The notes beneath the pieces were generated by a model. It had not been told where the DNA came from and searched no databases. It worked only from the letters and a program-made list of their open reading frames with translations. Both the position numbers and the translations under genes were made by a program. 64,000 bases of DNA from Adiantum capillus-veneris (lineage: Eukaryota > Streptophyta > Polypodiopsida > Polypodiales > Pteridaceae): the NCBI GenBank assembly GCA_014529385.2, contig CM043943.1, positions 153,241,092 through 153,305,091 on the forward strand, in the 5' to 3' direction. This document shows, piece by piece, positions 47,659 through 57,904 of the stretch (positions are counted from its first letter, which is position 1; each line of letters starts with the position of its first letter).

Positions 47659-48896
47659 GTAAGGTGCAACAGAATGAATGTTTGAACTTTGCTCAAGATG
47701 AGTGCTCCGAACTGTGCTCAAGGTTTCTTTTACTTACGGAAGGGAGAGCCTTCCATTCCTTTAGTGAGAGAGTGCAATGGACACAAACAAAGTGAATGGA
47801 CACTGTGAATGAGAGCGCATGAGACTGAGAGATAGAGAGAGAGAAGAGAGATACGACACCAGAGACGTTGTAAAGCCCTCCTCCGAAGGCCCCACTCTCG
47901 TCGACGAGAGTGGTCTACTTTTTGATTGCACAAAGTGGTACAATGCGTATGCAATGGACTGATGCAATCTGGGACTATGCTGGTGATGATGACGGTGATG
48001 ACGACGACGACTTTAGGGCTGAAATCTGTGGTCTTCTAACTGCTGAAATTCGGGGCTGTTTCGATGGCTGAAAATGACTGTTTCGGCTGCGTTTTCGAGG
48101 GCTGAAAATGGGGGATCTTCTGCAACCGATGGGGTTGAATCTGCTACCTCCTATGCATGCTGAAAACACTGAGTCTTCTGCTGCAAAACAGGCTGAAAAT
48201 GAAAACGCTGGGCTGGTCTGCTATACAGATTGGCTGCAAAGCAAAAACGCTGATGCTCTTCTGCTGCCAAGGGCTGAATACCAAAAACGCTGATGATGAT
48301 CTGTAGCGTTAGTAAAACGCTAGGCCAAACTGGTCCTTCTGCTGGCGATTGGTTGGATCTGCAAACGCTAGGGGACTGGGTGATGATGGCGATCATGCAA
48401 GGGATGAAAACGCCAAGGATCTGGGGGAAACCCAAAACGCTAGGGCTAGGGTGAGTGCTGAGGGGTGCTTGATGAGTTCTTGAAGGTTCCTGCTAAGAAG
48501 GTGCCTGTTGAGCAGGGAGCTCTTGCTGCCTCTTCTGCCAGAAAGTGCTAACTTGGGTTTGCTTATATATTAACTTAGCAAAATTGCCCTACCTACTTTT
48601 GTTGGAAAGTTGCTTAAAAATAATAAGTGAAAATACCAAAAATAGGGAAAATAGGCTAAATGCATTGGAAAATTCCCCTGACTGAATCTGATGGATTCTG
48701 AAGGGAATACTGATGATCATGCTGTGTGCAACCAGAGGATATGCATCTACACTAAGTGACTGGGCATGCACGGTCTACGAATAGACTCACAAAAGTGCCA
48801 GATCACTTCTAATCTAGACTTGACTTGACTTGAACTAAACCCTGATCATGCTGTAGCTTGTCCACGGACACATAGGGTTGGATGTGTCACGTGACA
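47659..48896 (-). repeat. Solo LTR of family B with 5-bp target-site duplication
   Basis: In the minus sense it starts TGTCACGTGACACATCC (48896) and ends GTTGCACCTTACA (47659), about 1238 bp. It is flanked on both sides by GGAAT (47654-47658 and 48897-48901), a perfect target-site duplication. No primer-binding site or internal sequence is attached, so it is a solo LTR left by recombination between two LTRs. It is homologous to 53927-54956 in the opposite orientation. An AAAACGCT/AAAACGCC word recurs about eight times between 48200 and 48440. Confidence 0.9.
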
Positions 48897-48901
48897 GGAA
48901 T

Positions 48902-49515
48902 GCAACCTTGAGACGTATTGTCAACCATTTTGGAATACCTTTTCACGAATTGCTTCTTTTCAAAAGATCCCTTTTCTGGAGCAGATGAGTGGTTTTTGCT
49001 GTGATTTACCAAAAGAGATCCAAGGGGCCTAAAACCTCAATTAAAGGCCAAAGGAGTTAGTATTAGAAATCCTAATCCTACAATTGGAGGAGATTGGCCG
49101 AGGAGCCTAAACACAGACACACACGCACGTACACATGCACACAAAATTGTGTAGAGGATGATGACGTGGCAGCCAGCCCGCAATTCACGAAAATCTGTAC
49201 AAATTGCAGCACAATTCGCGGACCAGCCTTCAAGACGCTTTCTTTTGGACCAGATACTTTTAAAACTAATGCTTTTCATGTGAGATTCTTTTGGATAAGC
49301 CAAGGGCCTTAAAATATGCTATGTGGGCTCTCTCTCTCTGGCATTCTACTGCATAGAGGAGAGCAGAGCTCCCAGAGCTTGTACCTTGTTGAAGCAATAT
49401 AAAGAAATGTCAAAAGGGGCACCAGGATTTGTGTAACGGGACGGGCACCACGTGCCAACTGAAAAAAACGGATTGAGACAGACGTTTAGCACTTCAAACA
49501 ACTGAACGAAAAGAA
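48902..49515. other. Mostly unassigned; LTR-like fragment at 49320-49470
   Basis: The phrase AAAGAAATGTCAAAAGGGGC (near 49400) matches the 'AAAGAAATACC.AAAGGGGC' signature in the LTRs of A (56390) and C (51150). Part of this stretch is therefore probably an old related LTR. Boundaries cannot be set. Confidence 0.4.
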
Positions 49516-49603
49516 AGAGACTTCACACACGACACAGAGTGGTGTAGTTTCGGACAGTTAGAGACTTCACACACGACACAGAGTGGTGTAGCTCCAGACA
49601 GTT
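49516..49603. repeat. 44-bp tandem duplication
   Basis: AGAGACTTCACACACGACAC begins at 49516 and again at 49560. The two units differ at a few bases near their ends. Confidence 0.9.
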
Positions 49604-49628
49604 TTCCCAAAGGAAATGCCATACCCGC

Positions 49629-50675
49629 TTGGAAGGGCGTCGACGCAAAGGCGGTGTCTGCTGAGGTTGGTGGTGCCTCCCTCCCACCTCCCAATCCCGT
49701 TTTGGCAAGGCTGACCCCCTTGCAGGGGCAAGGTACTTGAATGACTATGAGTGCTCATCTGTCGTCACTTTGGGAGAATAACATCATTTCCCTCGAGCTG
49801 GGATCGAAATTTAAGCATAAGAAGGAGCGCATTATCTTGCATCCGCCTATGCAGAGCGCTCAAGTACCGGGACACAACTTCAATCAAAGTTTACGCATAG
49901 GAAGGAGGACATTATCCCTCCATCCGCCCATGCAGAGCACTCAAGTACTGAGACACTGCTTGGAAGGGCGTCCACTCACAGGTAGTGTCTCTTGGGATTG
50001 GTGGTTGTAGGATTTTTATGGTGTGAGGAAATGGAAATGTACATATATTGAACTGAACTCCATTAACAATCTCATACAAAATTCCATACATGTGAGCCTC
50101 ATGTGTAGGCTTTGGAACTTGCAGCCATTGGCTAGAAGCATTGCACCACTTTCCTATTGGTCCAACTAATCATTTCATCCATTCAAGATGACTAGAGGGG
50201 TTTCCCACACGCTCATACTCGTCAAGTTGGGCTTAACCCCAACAGTGGTGCCTCCCTTCCACCTCCCAATCCCGTTTTGGCGAGACTGACCCCCCTACGG
50301 GGGCAAGGTACTTGAATGACTCTAAGCTCTCATCTGTCGTCGCTTTGGGAGAATAACACAATTTCCCTCGAGAAGGATCGAAGTTTAAGCATAGGAAGGA
50401 GGGCATTATCCCTCAATCCGCCTATGCATAGCACTCAAGTATTGAGATGCCGCTTCACTGAGGAACTTCGCTACAAGGATGGGCCTTGCAATTCCATTCC
50501 TCGAGTGTGGATCACGGCGTACCCATGAGGGTATCCGCTTCCCGCGAGCCTCTCTACCCAGGATAACAGCCGTCTCATTTTGATTTAACAACGGGTCGAT
50601 ATCATTGAGGTTTAGCCATCGCCCCCTAGGACCATAAAGCGCCGAGTAGCTCGCTATCACATGAAAAAGCGATCT
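49629..50675. repeat. 331-bp two-copy tandem repeat and a GC-richer tail
   Basis: Unit 1 starts CTTGGAAGGGCG at 49629, unit 2 at 49959. Shared phrases include CACCTCCCAATCCCGTTTTGG (49682 and 50258) and CTTTGGGAGAATAACA. Removing the 244-bp insertion in unit 2 restores the same period. After unit 2 comes a unique GC-richer tail (50460-50670) with a minus-strand frame of 91 codons. Its composition differs from its neighbours. Origin unknown; organellar or intergenic-spacer origin is possible but unsupported. Confidence 0.7.
50006..50244. repeat. Small solo LTR (239 bp) with 5-bp target-site duplication
   Basis: Starts TGTAGGATTTTT, ends CCCCAACA, and is flanked by GTGGT at 50001-50005 and 50245-50249. 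The corresponding place in repeat unit 1 (GGTTGGTGGTGCCTCCC, near 49660) is uninterrupted and shows the empty site. Its size suits a solo LTR of a small element such as a TRIM. Orientation is not certain. Confidence 0.85.
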
Positions 50676-50880
50676 TGTCACAAAGTGATGACGTGGTGAC
50701 TGCTGAAACCCAAGCCCTAATTTTCAAAAACCCTAACCCTGCAGGCTGAAAATGCTGACGTGGCATGGCTGTACGGCAGCCCCCGGAAAACGCGGAAAAT
50801 CTGCCAACTGTACAAAAACCCGCTTTTTGCGGTGCTGATTACGGCAGGGCAGCAGCGATGCTTTTTCCTACACAAAGGAT

Positions 50881-50934
<54 letters not shown>

Positions 50935-51314
50935 CTTTTGCTTTATTTTTAATTGGCTCAAGAGAGCTTGTGAGAGAAATTCTTTATTTTTAGGCTTTTG
51001 ATTTTCAGCTTTTGGGGCTCTGCTTTTGGCATCCCTTGTAAACAAAAAATAAGTGGTTTGGGCTCTCACTTCTCAGAGCATCTAGACGCAGAGTCTGAGA
51101 GTGAGACCCAACCGCACTCTTGTACTTTGAACTCAGATTAATACAAAAAGAAATACCAAAAGGGGCGCTAGTCTTTGGGGCCAATATCTCTAGGCACAGA
51201 ACTCCGCCGGGCCAGTGTAAATCTTTAATCAATTGTGAATTGTGAGCTGTTTTGAAGTGGTTATTTGGTGCTGTCGCGGTAGATTCTTGACTTGGAGAGT
51301 CCAAGTCTGTTACA
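50676..51314 (+). repeat. 5' LTR of chromovirus C
   Basis: Starts TGTCACAAAGTGATGACG and ends CTGTTACA, followed after one base by TGGTATCAGAGC. Length is about 639 bp. It carries an (AG)n run at 50882-50932 and the AAGAAATACCAAAAGGGGCGC signature near 51150, shared with element A's LTR. The 5' boundary is inferred from the TGTCAC start common to families A and B. Confidence 0.7.
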
Positions 51315-51315
51315 G

Positions 51316-51327
51316 TGGTATCAGAGC
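51316..51327 (+). promoter_or_regulatory. Primer-binding site of element C
   Basis: TGGTATCAGAGC is complementary to the 3' end of plant initiator tRNA-Met, the standard primer of many plant LTR elements. It follows the LTR end by one base. Confidence 0.9.
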
Positions 51328-51385
51328 ACGGCCGATTTCTCTCCTACGGGAAATCCGATCCCAAAAAAAAAATTCCGCGGCACCT

Positions 51386-52947
51386 ATGGCTTCACGCAAG
51401 GATCAGTCAACTCCCTCTGCATCCGGAGATGCGGGAAGGGATCACAACGAAGATTCCAGCAAGGAGTATGGCCTGCCTCGGCCTACTCAGGCGAAGCGAC
51501 GAGAGATGGAGCGTCGTCAATTGATCAACGATGCAACAAAGATGATGCTCAATTTTGCGAAGGACCCAAAATTTGCAAAATATATGAGGGAGACTTCTTT
51601 TCACGAAGTGCACGAGCAGTGGCAGAAAACCACAACACCACCCCCGAAACCCGCTCTCAAGAAACCTTCTGCTCACAAGAAATATTCAGAGAAGGAATTA
51701 GAAGAGGTGGTTGATGCACGGATTGCTCAGCTTTTTGACGCGCAAAACAAAGCTAAAAAGCACGGCAAAAAGCAGAAGAAAGGCACTGACTTCCCGGGAT
51801 ATTTGGGTCGTCAGTCGACATTTGATAAGGCAAAGAAACAAAAGACGCGTGTTCGATTTGAAGAAGTACCCAGTTCTTCTTCTTCTTCTTCTTCTGACAG
51901 TTCTTCTAGCTCTTCTGACTCGAGCGAAGAAGACCGCGAAGGCAAAAAGCGAAGCAAGAAACAACGCTTCGGAAAGGGCAAGAAAAAGGCAAAGAAGTCT
52001 AAATCTCGCCCAATGAGTGACAGTTCTACAGAGGACTCGTCTACAAATAGTTCAGACTCTGACGACGGCAACTTCTTTGCAAAGAGAAGAATTTTTATAA
52101 AGCCAACCAGTATGACTTTCTGGAAGACAAAAGCAAGAAAGCTTGAGTGTTTAAGGAAGATGGACAGTCAATGAAATTTGACACATTTTCGGGATATAGA
52201 GATGCTTCGAAGGCTTTGTCTTTTATAGCAGTTTGACAACGCTTTCGCGGGAGGACGCTACTCAGAGCACTCTAAGATTCGGAGAGCTGCCTCTTACTCT
52301 AAGGGGAATGCTCGAACTTGGTGGTCCACGCTTCTTTTAAACAAGACTGCACCAGTTAAATGGCTGAAATTTAAGAAGCTTTTTATTTCTTCTTGGCTAA
52401 CTCAAGAGTATGAACGCGATATACGAGCTGCTTGGAACCATCTTCGGATGACCAAGAAAGATACAATGGCGCTTATTGCAAGAGATTCTGGAGCTCTTTT
52501 CTACCCGCCTCTTCATTCAAGAAGATCTCGTTCAGAGAACAGATTGAACGGTTTACCTTGGGTCTACCTACAGAGATCCGAGATCACTGCTTGGAACAAA
52601 AGTCAGCTTCTATTCAGGAGTTGATGAGTCATGCGAAACGGGGTTTTGCCATTCACTCTGGCAGTCTGACCTACCCCACTGATGAGGTAATGACACAACG
52701 AGCCAAACAGACTTCAGGAAATGAAAGTAGAAAGAGAAAGGGCAATCCAGAAAAGAAGAAAGATGCACGACCCAAGCTCGCTCCTCAGGAGAGAGCTCGC
52801 TTCATCAGGGAGGGGAAGTGCTTTGGATGCAGGGACATATCTCTGCGAAGTGCCCTAAAAAGACACAGAAAGAACAGAATGACAAGGACGACGAAAGGCC
52901 CTAGAGTTCGAGAGCAGATAAGGAACGTGGAAGAAAAGGCAAGATGA
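51386..52947 (+). pseudogene. gag of chromovirus C
   Basis: The first ATG after the primer site, at 51386, opens a frame to 52174: a Lys/Glu-rich N-terminal part, a Ser-rich run near 51870-51940 and a basic nuclear-localisation-like stretch. The Gag core follows in shifted frames (Phe-Asp-Thr-Phe-Ser-Gly-Tyr; Phe-Ile-Gln-Gln-Phe-Asp; Arg-Thr-Trp-Trp-Ser-Thr-Leu-Leu at 52170-52340). It continues at about 52480-52947 with Arg-Phe-Trp-Ser-Ser-Phe-Leu-Pro. The CCHC knuckle at about 52810-52850 is split by a frameshift after Cys-Phe-Gly-Cys. At least three frameshifts make it inactive. Confidence 0.85.
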
Positions 52948-53822
52948 AAATAGGACTGGTTCCAGATTGTGTGGGTACCGATCCCAACATCATGGACGAG
53001 AGTACAGAACTTTGCAGAGCTTGGGGCAAAGTGAGAGACCAAGAGGCCCTGATCTTCTTTGATGGAGGAGCCAAGGCCAACTTCATTTCACCGGAATTGA
53101 CAGTGCGGCTCGAGATCACTCCCGATCGGATGGGACCACTTGCGGAGGCAGTTCTAGCGGCACTCGGTAGGGACGTAGCCATTACACCTGTCATTGGCAA
53201 ACTTCGGTTGCATTGTCAGGGGTATTTGGGGCATGACAACTTTTACATAATGCCTTTGGAAGGTTGTGGTGTTCTCTTGGGAGTTCCTTGGTACCACAAG
53301 AACAACGCCGTGGTCGATTATCGGGCGAGGAAAGCGACATTGACTACAGAGAAGGGCAGAACCATTGTACTTGACATTAAACTGAAGGGCGACTCTGTCC
53401 CTATTGTATCGGCTTCGGCCATTTCTAAATTAATGAAATCCAGTATGTTTGTTTACTTGATCTTTATGAAAGAATCGAGTGATGAGGATAGGACAAATAT
53501 GTCTAAACTTGATAAAGAACGCCAAGATTTTCTCCACTGTCACGCCGATTGCTTCTCAGAGGGCCTACCAGGCGAGTTACCACCAGCTCGTCTTGAAGAT
53601 CATACCATTGATCTGATACCTGGAAGCACCCCATCGAACCGGCCACGTTACCGTGTGAGCCGAGCACAGAATGAAGAGATTATGAACCAAGTGAAAGAGC
53701 TCTTGGAAAAGAGTCATGTCCAGCCTAGTACTTCACCGTATTGCTCTCCAGTGTTGTTGGTTTTGAAGAAAGACGGATCTTGGAGAATGTGCATCGATTA
53801 TAGAGCTCTCAACAAAATCACA
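52944..53822 (+). pseudogene. Protease and truncated RT of chromovirus C
   Basis: An open frame carries the shared Cys-Arg-Ala-Trp-Gly-Lys-Val-Arg block and a protease site Phe-Asp-Gly-Gly-Ala-Lys-Ala-Asn-Phe. A spacer follows, then the start of RT (Ser-Thr-Ser-Pro-Tyr-Cys-Ser-Pro-Val-Leu-Leu-Val; Cys-Ile-Asp-Tyr-Arg-Ala-Leu-Asn-Lys). Similarity to element A stops abruptly at about 53822; the following codons are unrelated. The YxDD box, RNase H, integrase and 3' LTR are all missing. About 105 bp of unassigned sequence separates the break from the B LTR. Confidence 0.85.
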
Positions 53823-53926
53823 TTTCACTATTTTGGCCATAACTTTCACAAACGGTATTGGATTGGAAAAGTTTTCATTAGGAAAAATATGAACCCTCTA
53901 GGGGCCCTCTGGGATCAAGGTTAATT

Positions 53927-54956
53927 TGTCACGTGACACATCCTAACCCTATGTGTTCGTGGACAAGCTACACCACAACAGGGTTCAGTCAGTTCAGTCA
54001 AGTTTAGATGCATATCCTTCGGTTGCACACAGCATGGTCATCGGAATTCCCATCAAAATCCATTAGCATCAGTTAGGGGAATTTTCCAGTGCATTTAGCC
54101 TATTTTCCTATTTATTGGTATTTTCACTTATTATTTTTAAGTGACTTTCCTACAAAAGTAGGTAGGGCAATTTTGCTAAGTTAATATATAAGCAAACCCA
54201 AGTTAGCACTTTCTGGCAAAAGAGGCAACAGGAGCATCTTGCTCAACAGGCAACTTCTCAGCAAGACCAACCCCCGCGACTACTCTGGCGTTTTCTCCAC
54301 GTTTTTGCATCAGATCAGCCTTTGCGATTTGTGCACAGCAGATCAGCCCCGGCATCATCACGACACAGCAGATCAGCCTAGCGTTTTTGCATTTGCAGAA
54401 CCCCGGCGACAGAAGGACCAATTTCAGCCCCTGGCGTTTTTGGATTTCAGCAACAAATTAAGACCGACATCATTCACCTAAAGTGTAGCAGATTCAGCCC
54501 GTAAAGACCATCAGTTTTCAGCCCTAAGAAACCTCATTTTTCAACCATAAAAACGCAGCCAAAACAGTCATTTTCAGCCACCAAAACAGTCCCGAAATTC
54601 AGCGAATAGAAGAACTCAGATTTCAGCCATCAAGTCGCCGTCGTCATCGGCATAGTCCCATTGCATCAGTCCATTGCATACGCATTGTACACCTTTGTGC
54701 AATCAAAGAATAGACCACTCTCGCCGACAAGAGTGGGGCCTTCGGAGGAGGGTTTTACAACCCCTCGGTGTCGTATCTCTTCTCTCCCTTTCTCTCAGTC
54801 TCATTCATTTGCACGCACAATATCCACTCACTTTGTTCGTGACCACAACACTCTACAAGACGGAAAGCTCTCTTTCCCAAAGAACTAAAAAGAACCTTGA
54901 GCAATAAAGATCACTAATCTTGAGAAAATACAACATTCATTCCGCTGCACCTAACA
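53927..54956 (+). repeat. 5' LTR of a family B element
   Basis: Starts TGTCACGTGACACATCC and ends CACCTAACA; 1030 bp. It is homologous to the minus-strand solo LTR at 47659-48896, with shared words such as GAGAGTGGGGCCTTCGGAGGAGGG (one base-pair block near 54735). The left flank is TAATT. The start holds a 12-bp palindrome with a CACGTG G-box. Confidence 0.85.
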
Positions 54957-54957
54957 T

Positions 54958-55122
54958 TGGTATCAGAGCTTTGGAAGTGTTCTACATTACTCAAGGAAAG
55001 AACCACAAGAATTTTTTTGCTTGTTGAGGTCACACGAACCCAAGTTTACTTGGGCGTGGCGATTCCTAATCGTGTTTTGTTGAAGAGTGACAGGAATCCC
55101 AAGAAAGAAGGGCTTGTCCAGC
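54958..55122 (+). mobile_element. Primer-binding site and first bases of the B internal region
   Basis: TGGTATCAGAGCTTTGG starts one base after the B LTR end, complementary to initiator tRNA-Met. About 150 bp of leader follow before element A begins at 55123. No gag has started. The rest of this B element is not visible. Confidence 0.85.
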
Positions 55123-56598
55123 TGTCACCAGCGTGTGACTACTATCTATCCTTTTTGTTGATTTCTTTCTTATTATCTATTTACTTTCACTTTTTGGAAA
55201 CACCCCTCGGGAAATCTAACTGCCCTGCATTGCATAGCTAGTGTGGAACTGTCCAGAGGGAGTCCAGGCCTGAGGGCAAGAGAGCACTAAGGTTGGACAA
55301 GGACTATGGTTAGCCAAGTGGGGTCATTGACTAGCCAAAGTGGAATCCTTTGCTACAGAGGCTACATTTCAGTTCTGGATGTGGCCGCAGTGTACAAAGA
55401 GGGTCGGATGACCTAGAAAGATACAATGGCAGCATCTCCTAAAATTTAGGGAACTGCTATTTTGGGACCTGAAAATGTGTTGACGTCATTACCTCCGGAA
55501 TGACAAAGGGAACATTTTCTTACTCTGCCGTGAAGTCAACTGGGCAACCGGTTGGGATATTTTTAGGCGGCAACCCCGAAACGGGAAAATGCTTGTAAAT
55601 GTGCCAAGTGGCACATTCTGGTGCAGTTTCTAATGCAAGAGAGAGTTGGCGCTGAATTTTAAGCTGGGAGAGGCTCATTTGCAGCTTTTGTCACAGGTTA
55701 AGAGCTATGGAGTGCTTGCTTTCCCTCTTATGCACAGTGCGGTGCCAGGAGTGATGCCCTGCACGCTACGCACTGCCCTCTCTCTCCCCTTTGGCAGTAT
55801 GTTATGCCCCTCTAGTGGGCTTTTCATTTGACCAATGTACAGTTGTGTGGGTTCATGCGCGATTGCCGAGGCAAGAGCCTCTTGCACAGGTACTGGATTA
55901 GCTAGCGGCTAATCCCCCCGCAGGTACAGGTGAATTCGGAGAGGTTTCACGCCAGAAATCTCGTCCGATTCAAAGGGCAAGTAGCCCTACAGGTGCGGGA
56001 GCTCGAGGACTTGCTAGGGATGCGACCGGCACGCGAAACGGAGCCCGAAACAGTGAATTACAGCCTGCTGTGTATTTTTGCAGGTTTAGGGTTTTGGCCC
56101 TAAACGGACCCTAATACCCCCAGGAGGTTCGGGGATGCAAGGGGACCGCTGTACAGGCGATCTGGCGCATTTTCAGGGCTGAAAACAGAGAATTCAGCGT
56201 GCTGCAGATTCTCGCCAGGTTTTGCAAAGTGCCCGTATGCGTCGGGAAAGTCAGTCAATGCGTGGGAATACTGACCGTGAAGGGTGCTAGTACAGTTATG
56301 CTGCCGAAATCGGGCTGGAACAGTGGAAATTCAGCCGAGTTTGTGCGGGGCAGCTTGTAGGAACCACAGCGTTTATTCCCTCTTTTGAATAATAAAGAAA
56401 TACCGAAAGGGGCGCCTAAGTTAGGGGCCAATCTGGTGTCTGTCTACTCATACAGGTGCAATCTAGCAGCCTGTATCCCTCTCCCCTTTGTGGTGTCTTG
56501 AAAGTACAGGTAAAATAGACGATTAATAATGGGTGAAAGCTAAATCAAGGTTTAAAGTAAAGTCTACCGCCCTTTTTGGATCAAACAGGCCGGTTTCA
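55123..56598 (+). repeat. 5' LTR of chromovirus A
   Basis: 1476 bp, TGTCACCAGC...GGTTTCA. By eye it is identical to the 3' LTR (62345-63805) except for two substitutions (C/T in TAATCCCCCCG, G/A in CTACAGGTGCG) and one 15-bp length difference near 55613-55634. TGACGTCA, an ACGT-core bZIP-type site, lies at 55481-55488. AATAAAGAAATACCGAAAGGGG near 56390 is the likely poly(A) signal region. The next bases, TGGTTCCATCGACGGG, are the presumed primer-binding site and are not the initiator tRNA-Met type. Confidence 0.95.
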
Positions 56599-56707
56599 TG
56601 GTTCCATCGACGGGATTAAATCACTTTTTCCCATAGAAGTGAGCCTTGGTCAGTTTTTCGGCTTGAAGACACAGGGGATCATAGACCAGACACAGGGAAT
56701 TGTAATT

Positions 56708-57871
56708 ATGGCTGACAGACCAGATGATGTGACTGAAGAGGTTTCCTCTTCACAGGGTCAACAGACACATGAAGTGGGTGAGTCCTCAAGACCACCACAG
56801 ACTGATGATGATATATTCAGGACCCAGTTGGCTACTGCTGTGGCTATGTTCACACAAGTAATGCAGAACCCAAGGTTTTTAGCCTTTCTGCAACCTCCTG
56901 TTCCGTCTCAGCAAGTTGGGTCACTGGATCATATTCAAAAGCCTGTTAAGGCTCGAGCACAGGTGATTCATACCGCACAGTCAATGGAAACACCTGTACA
57001 CTTGACGGAGAACATGCAGTCTCCACAACGTATGCCTAAGGTGCAAGAACAGGTGGCTGAGATGCCAGTTTTTCAAGCTGTACCAATTCAGCCCGCCACC
57101 TTTCAGCAGCCTATAGCTGGTTCTAATGGGCAGGGAAGCAACCTACAGGCTATGCAACAGGTCTTCCCACCACCTTCAGTACACCCTGGCTATTTTGGAG
57201 GTGGATCGGTATTTCAGAGCATGGCTGGTCATGCACCTGGAAATCAGTTTTATACGCCAGGAACAGTGTTCGGGGGTGCTCAAACGATGATGCCTAACCC
57301 CATGTACAGTGTCATGGGTATGCAACCAGGGTTTCAAAGCACTCAGGGACAATTTGGGATGCCACAAGCAAGTTTTGGTATGGCTGGAATTACAAATCAG
57401 CAGCCAAATATGGCATTTCCAGGTCAAGTTAATAGCGGCCAAGGAACACAGATGAACCTTAATAGTGTTCCCATGTTTCAGTCACTTCCATATGACAATT
57501 TAACGCCGTTGGAGAGGCCAACTCCGTACAAAGAAGGTGGCAAAGGAGTGTCATTCACGACCTTTACAGGGTTTGATGACAGGAAGAAGGCTCTTTCATT
57601 CCTCCAGCAGTTTGATAAGGCCTATGCAGGGGGAAACTTTACAGAGGCTTCAAAGGTCCGCAAGGCAGCCACTTTCTTGACAGGGAATGCGGGACAATGG
57701 TGGACAACTTTATTGCTTCAAGGGCAAGCTCCGTCCACATGGATTTACTTCAAGCAGATTTTTGCAGCAGCATGGTTATCTGATGATTTCGAAGCCGATG
57801 TCATGACAGAATGGCACCAGCTTAATGCTGCCACTTGCAGAAATCTGGATGATTACAATCGGAAGTTTTAG
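56708..57871 (+). CDS. gag of chromovirus A, up to an in-frame TAG
   Basis: Starts Met-Ala-Asp-Arg-Pro-Asp at 56708, the start matching element E's gag. The frame is open a further 132 bp upstream, but that part overlaps the LTR end and primer site. The N-terminal half is rich in Gln, Pro, Met and Gly. The Gag core starts near 57540 (Phe-Thr-Thr-Phe-Thr-Gly-Phe-Asp) and contains Phe-Leu-Gln-Gln-Phe-Asp-Lys-Ala and Gly-Gln-Trp-Trp-Thr-Thr-Leu-Leu. The frame stops at TAG (57869-57871) inside the core, immediately after Arg-Lys-Phe. The Gag core and pol continue in the same frame. In element C the aligned residue is Trp (Arg-Phe-Trp-Ser), so the TAG most simply is a G-to-A change of a Trp codon rather than a designed gag/pol boundary. 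Confidence 0.9.
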   Translation: MADRPDDVTEEVSSSQGQQTHEVGESSRPPQTDDDIFRTQLATAVAMFTQVMQNPRFLAFLQPPVPSQQVGSLDHIQKPVKARAQVIHTAQSMETPVHLTENMQSPQRMPKVQEQVAEMPVFQAVPIQPATFQQPIAGSNGQGSNLQAMQQVFPPPSVHPGYFGGGSVFQSMAGHAPGNQFYTPGTVFGGAQTMMPNPMYSVMGMQPGFQSTQGQFGMPQASFGMAGITNQQPNMAFPGQVNSGQGTQMNLNSVPMFQSLPYDNLTPLERPTPYKEGGKGVSFTTFTGFDDRKKALSFLQQFDKAYAGGNFTEASKVRKAATFLTGNAGQWWTTLLLQGQAPSTWIYFKQIFAAAWLSDDFEADVMTEWHQLNAATCRNLDDYNRKF

Positions 57872-57904
57872 AAAGCTCTACTTCCAGTAACTTCCTATAG
57901 GTTT

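Noticed and set aside
49494-49758. Three overlapping minus ORFs sharing an 'SCVKS' ending
   Set aside because: They arise from the 44-bp tandem duplication and are not a protein family.
51698-52071. Minus-strand and alternate-frame ORFs
   Set aside because: They mirror the Ser-rich run of C's gag and have no independent support.
54203-54481. ORFs inside the B LTR
   Set aside because: LTR sequence; the same words recur in the non-coding solo LTR with different frames.
55646-55887. Identical ORFs in both A LTRs (also at 62811-63094)
   Set aside because: They lie inside LTRs and are duplicated because the LTRs are; no protein similarity.
57869-57871. Programmed gag/pol readthrough stop
   Set aside because: The stop lies within the Gag core before the zinc knuckle, where E and C have continuous homologous sequence, so it is not at a gag/pol boundary.
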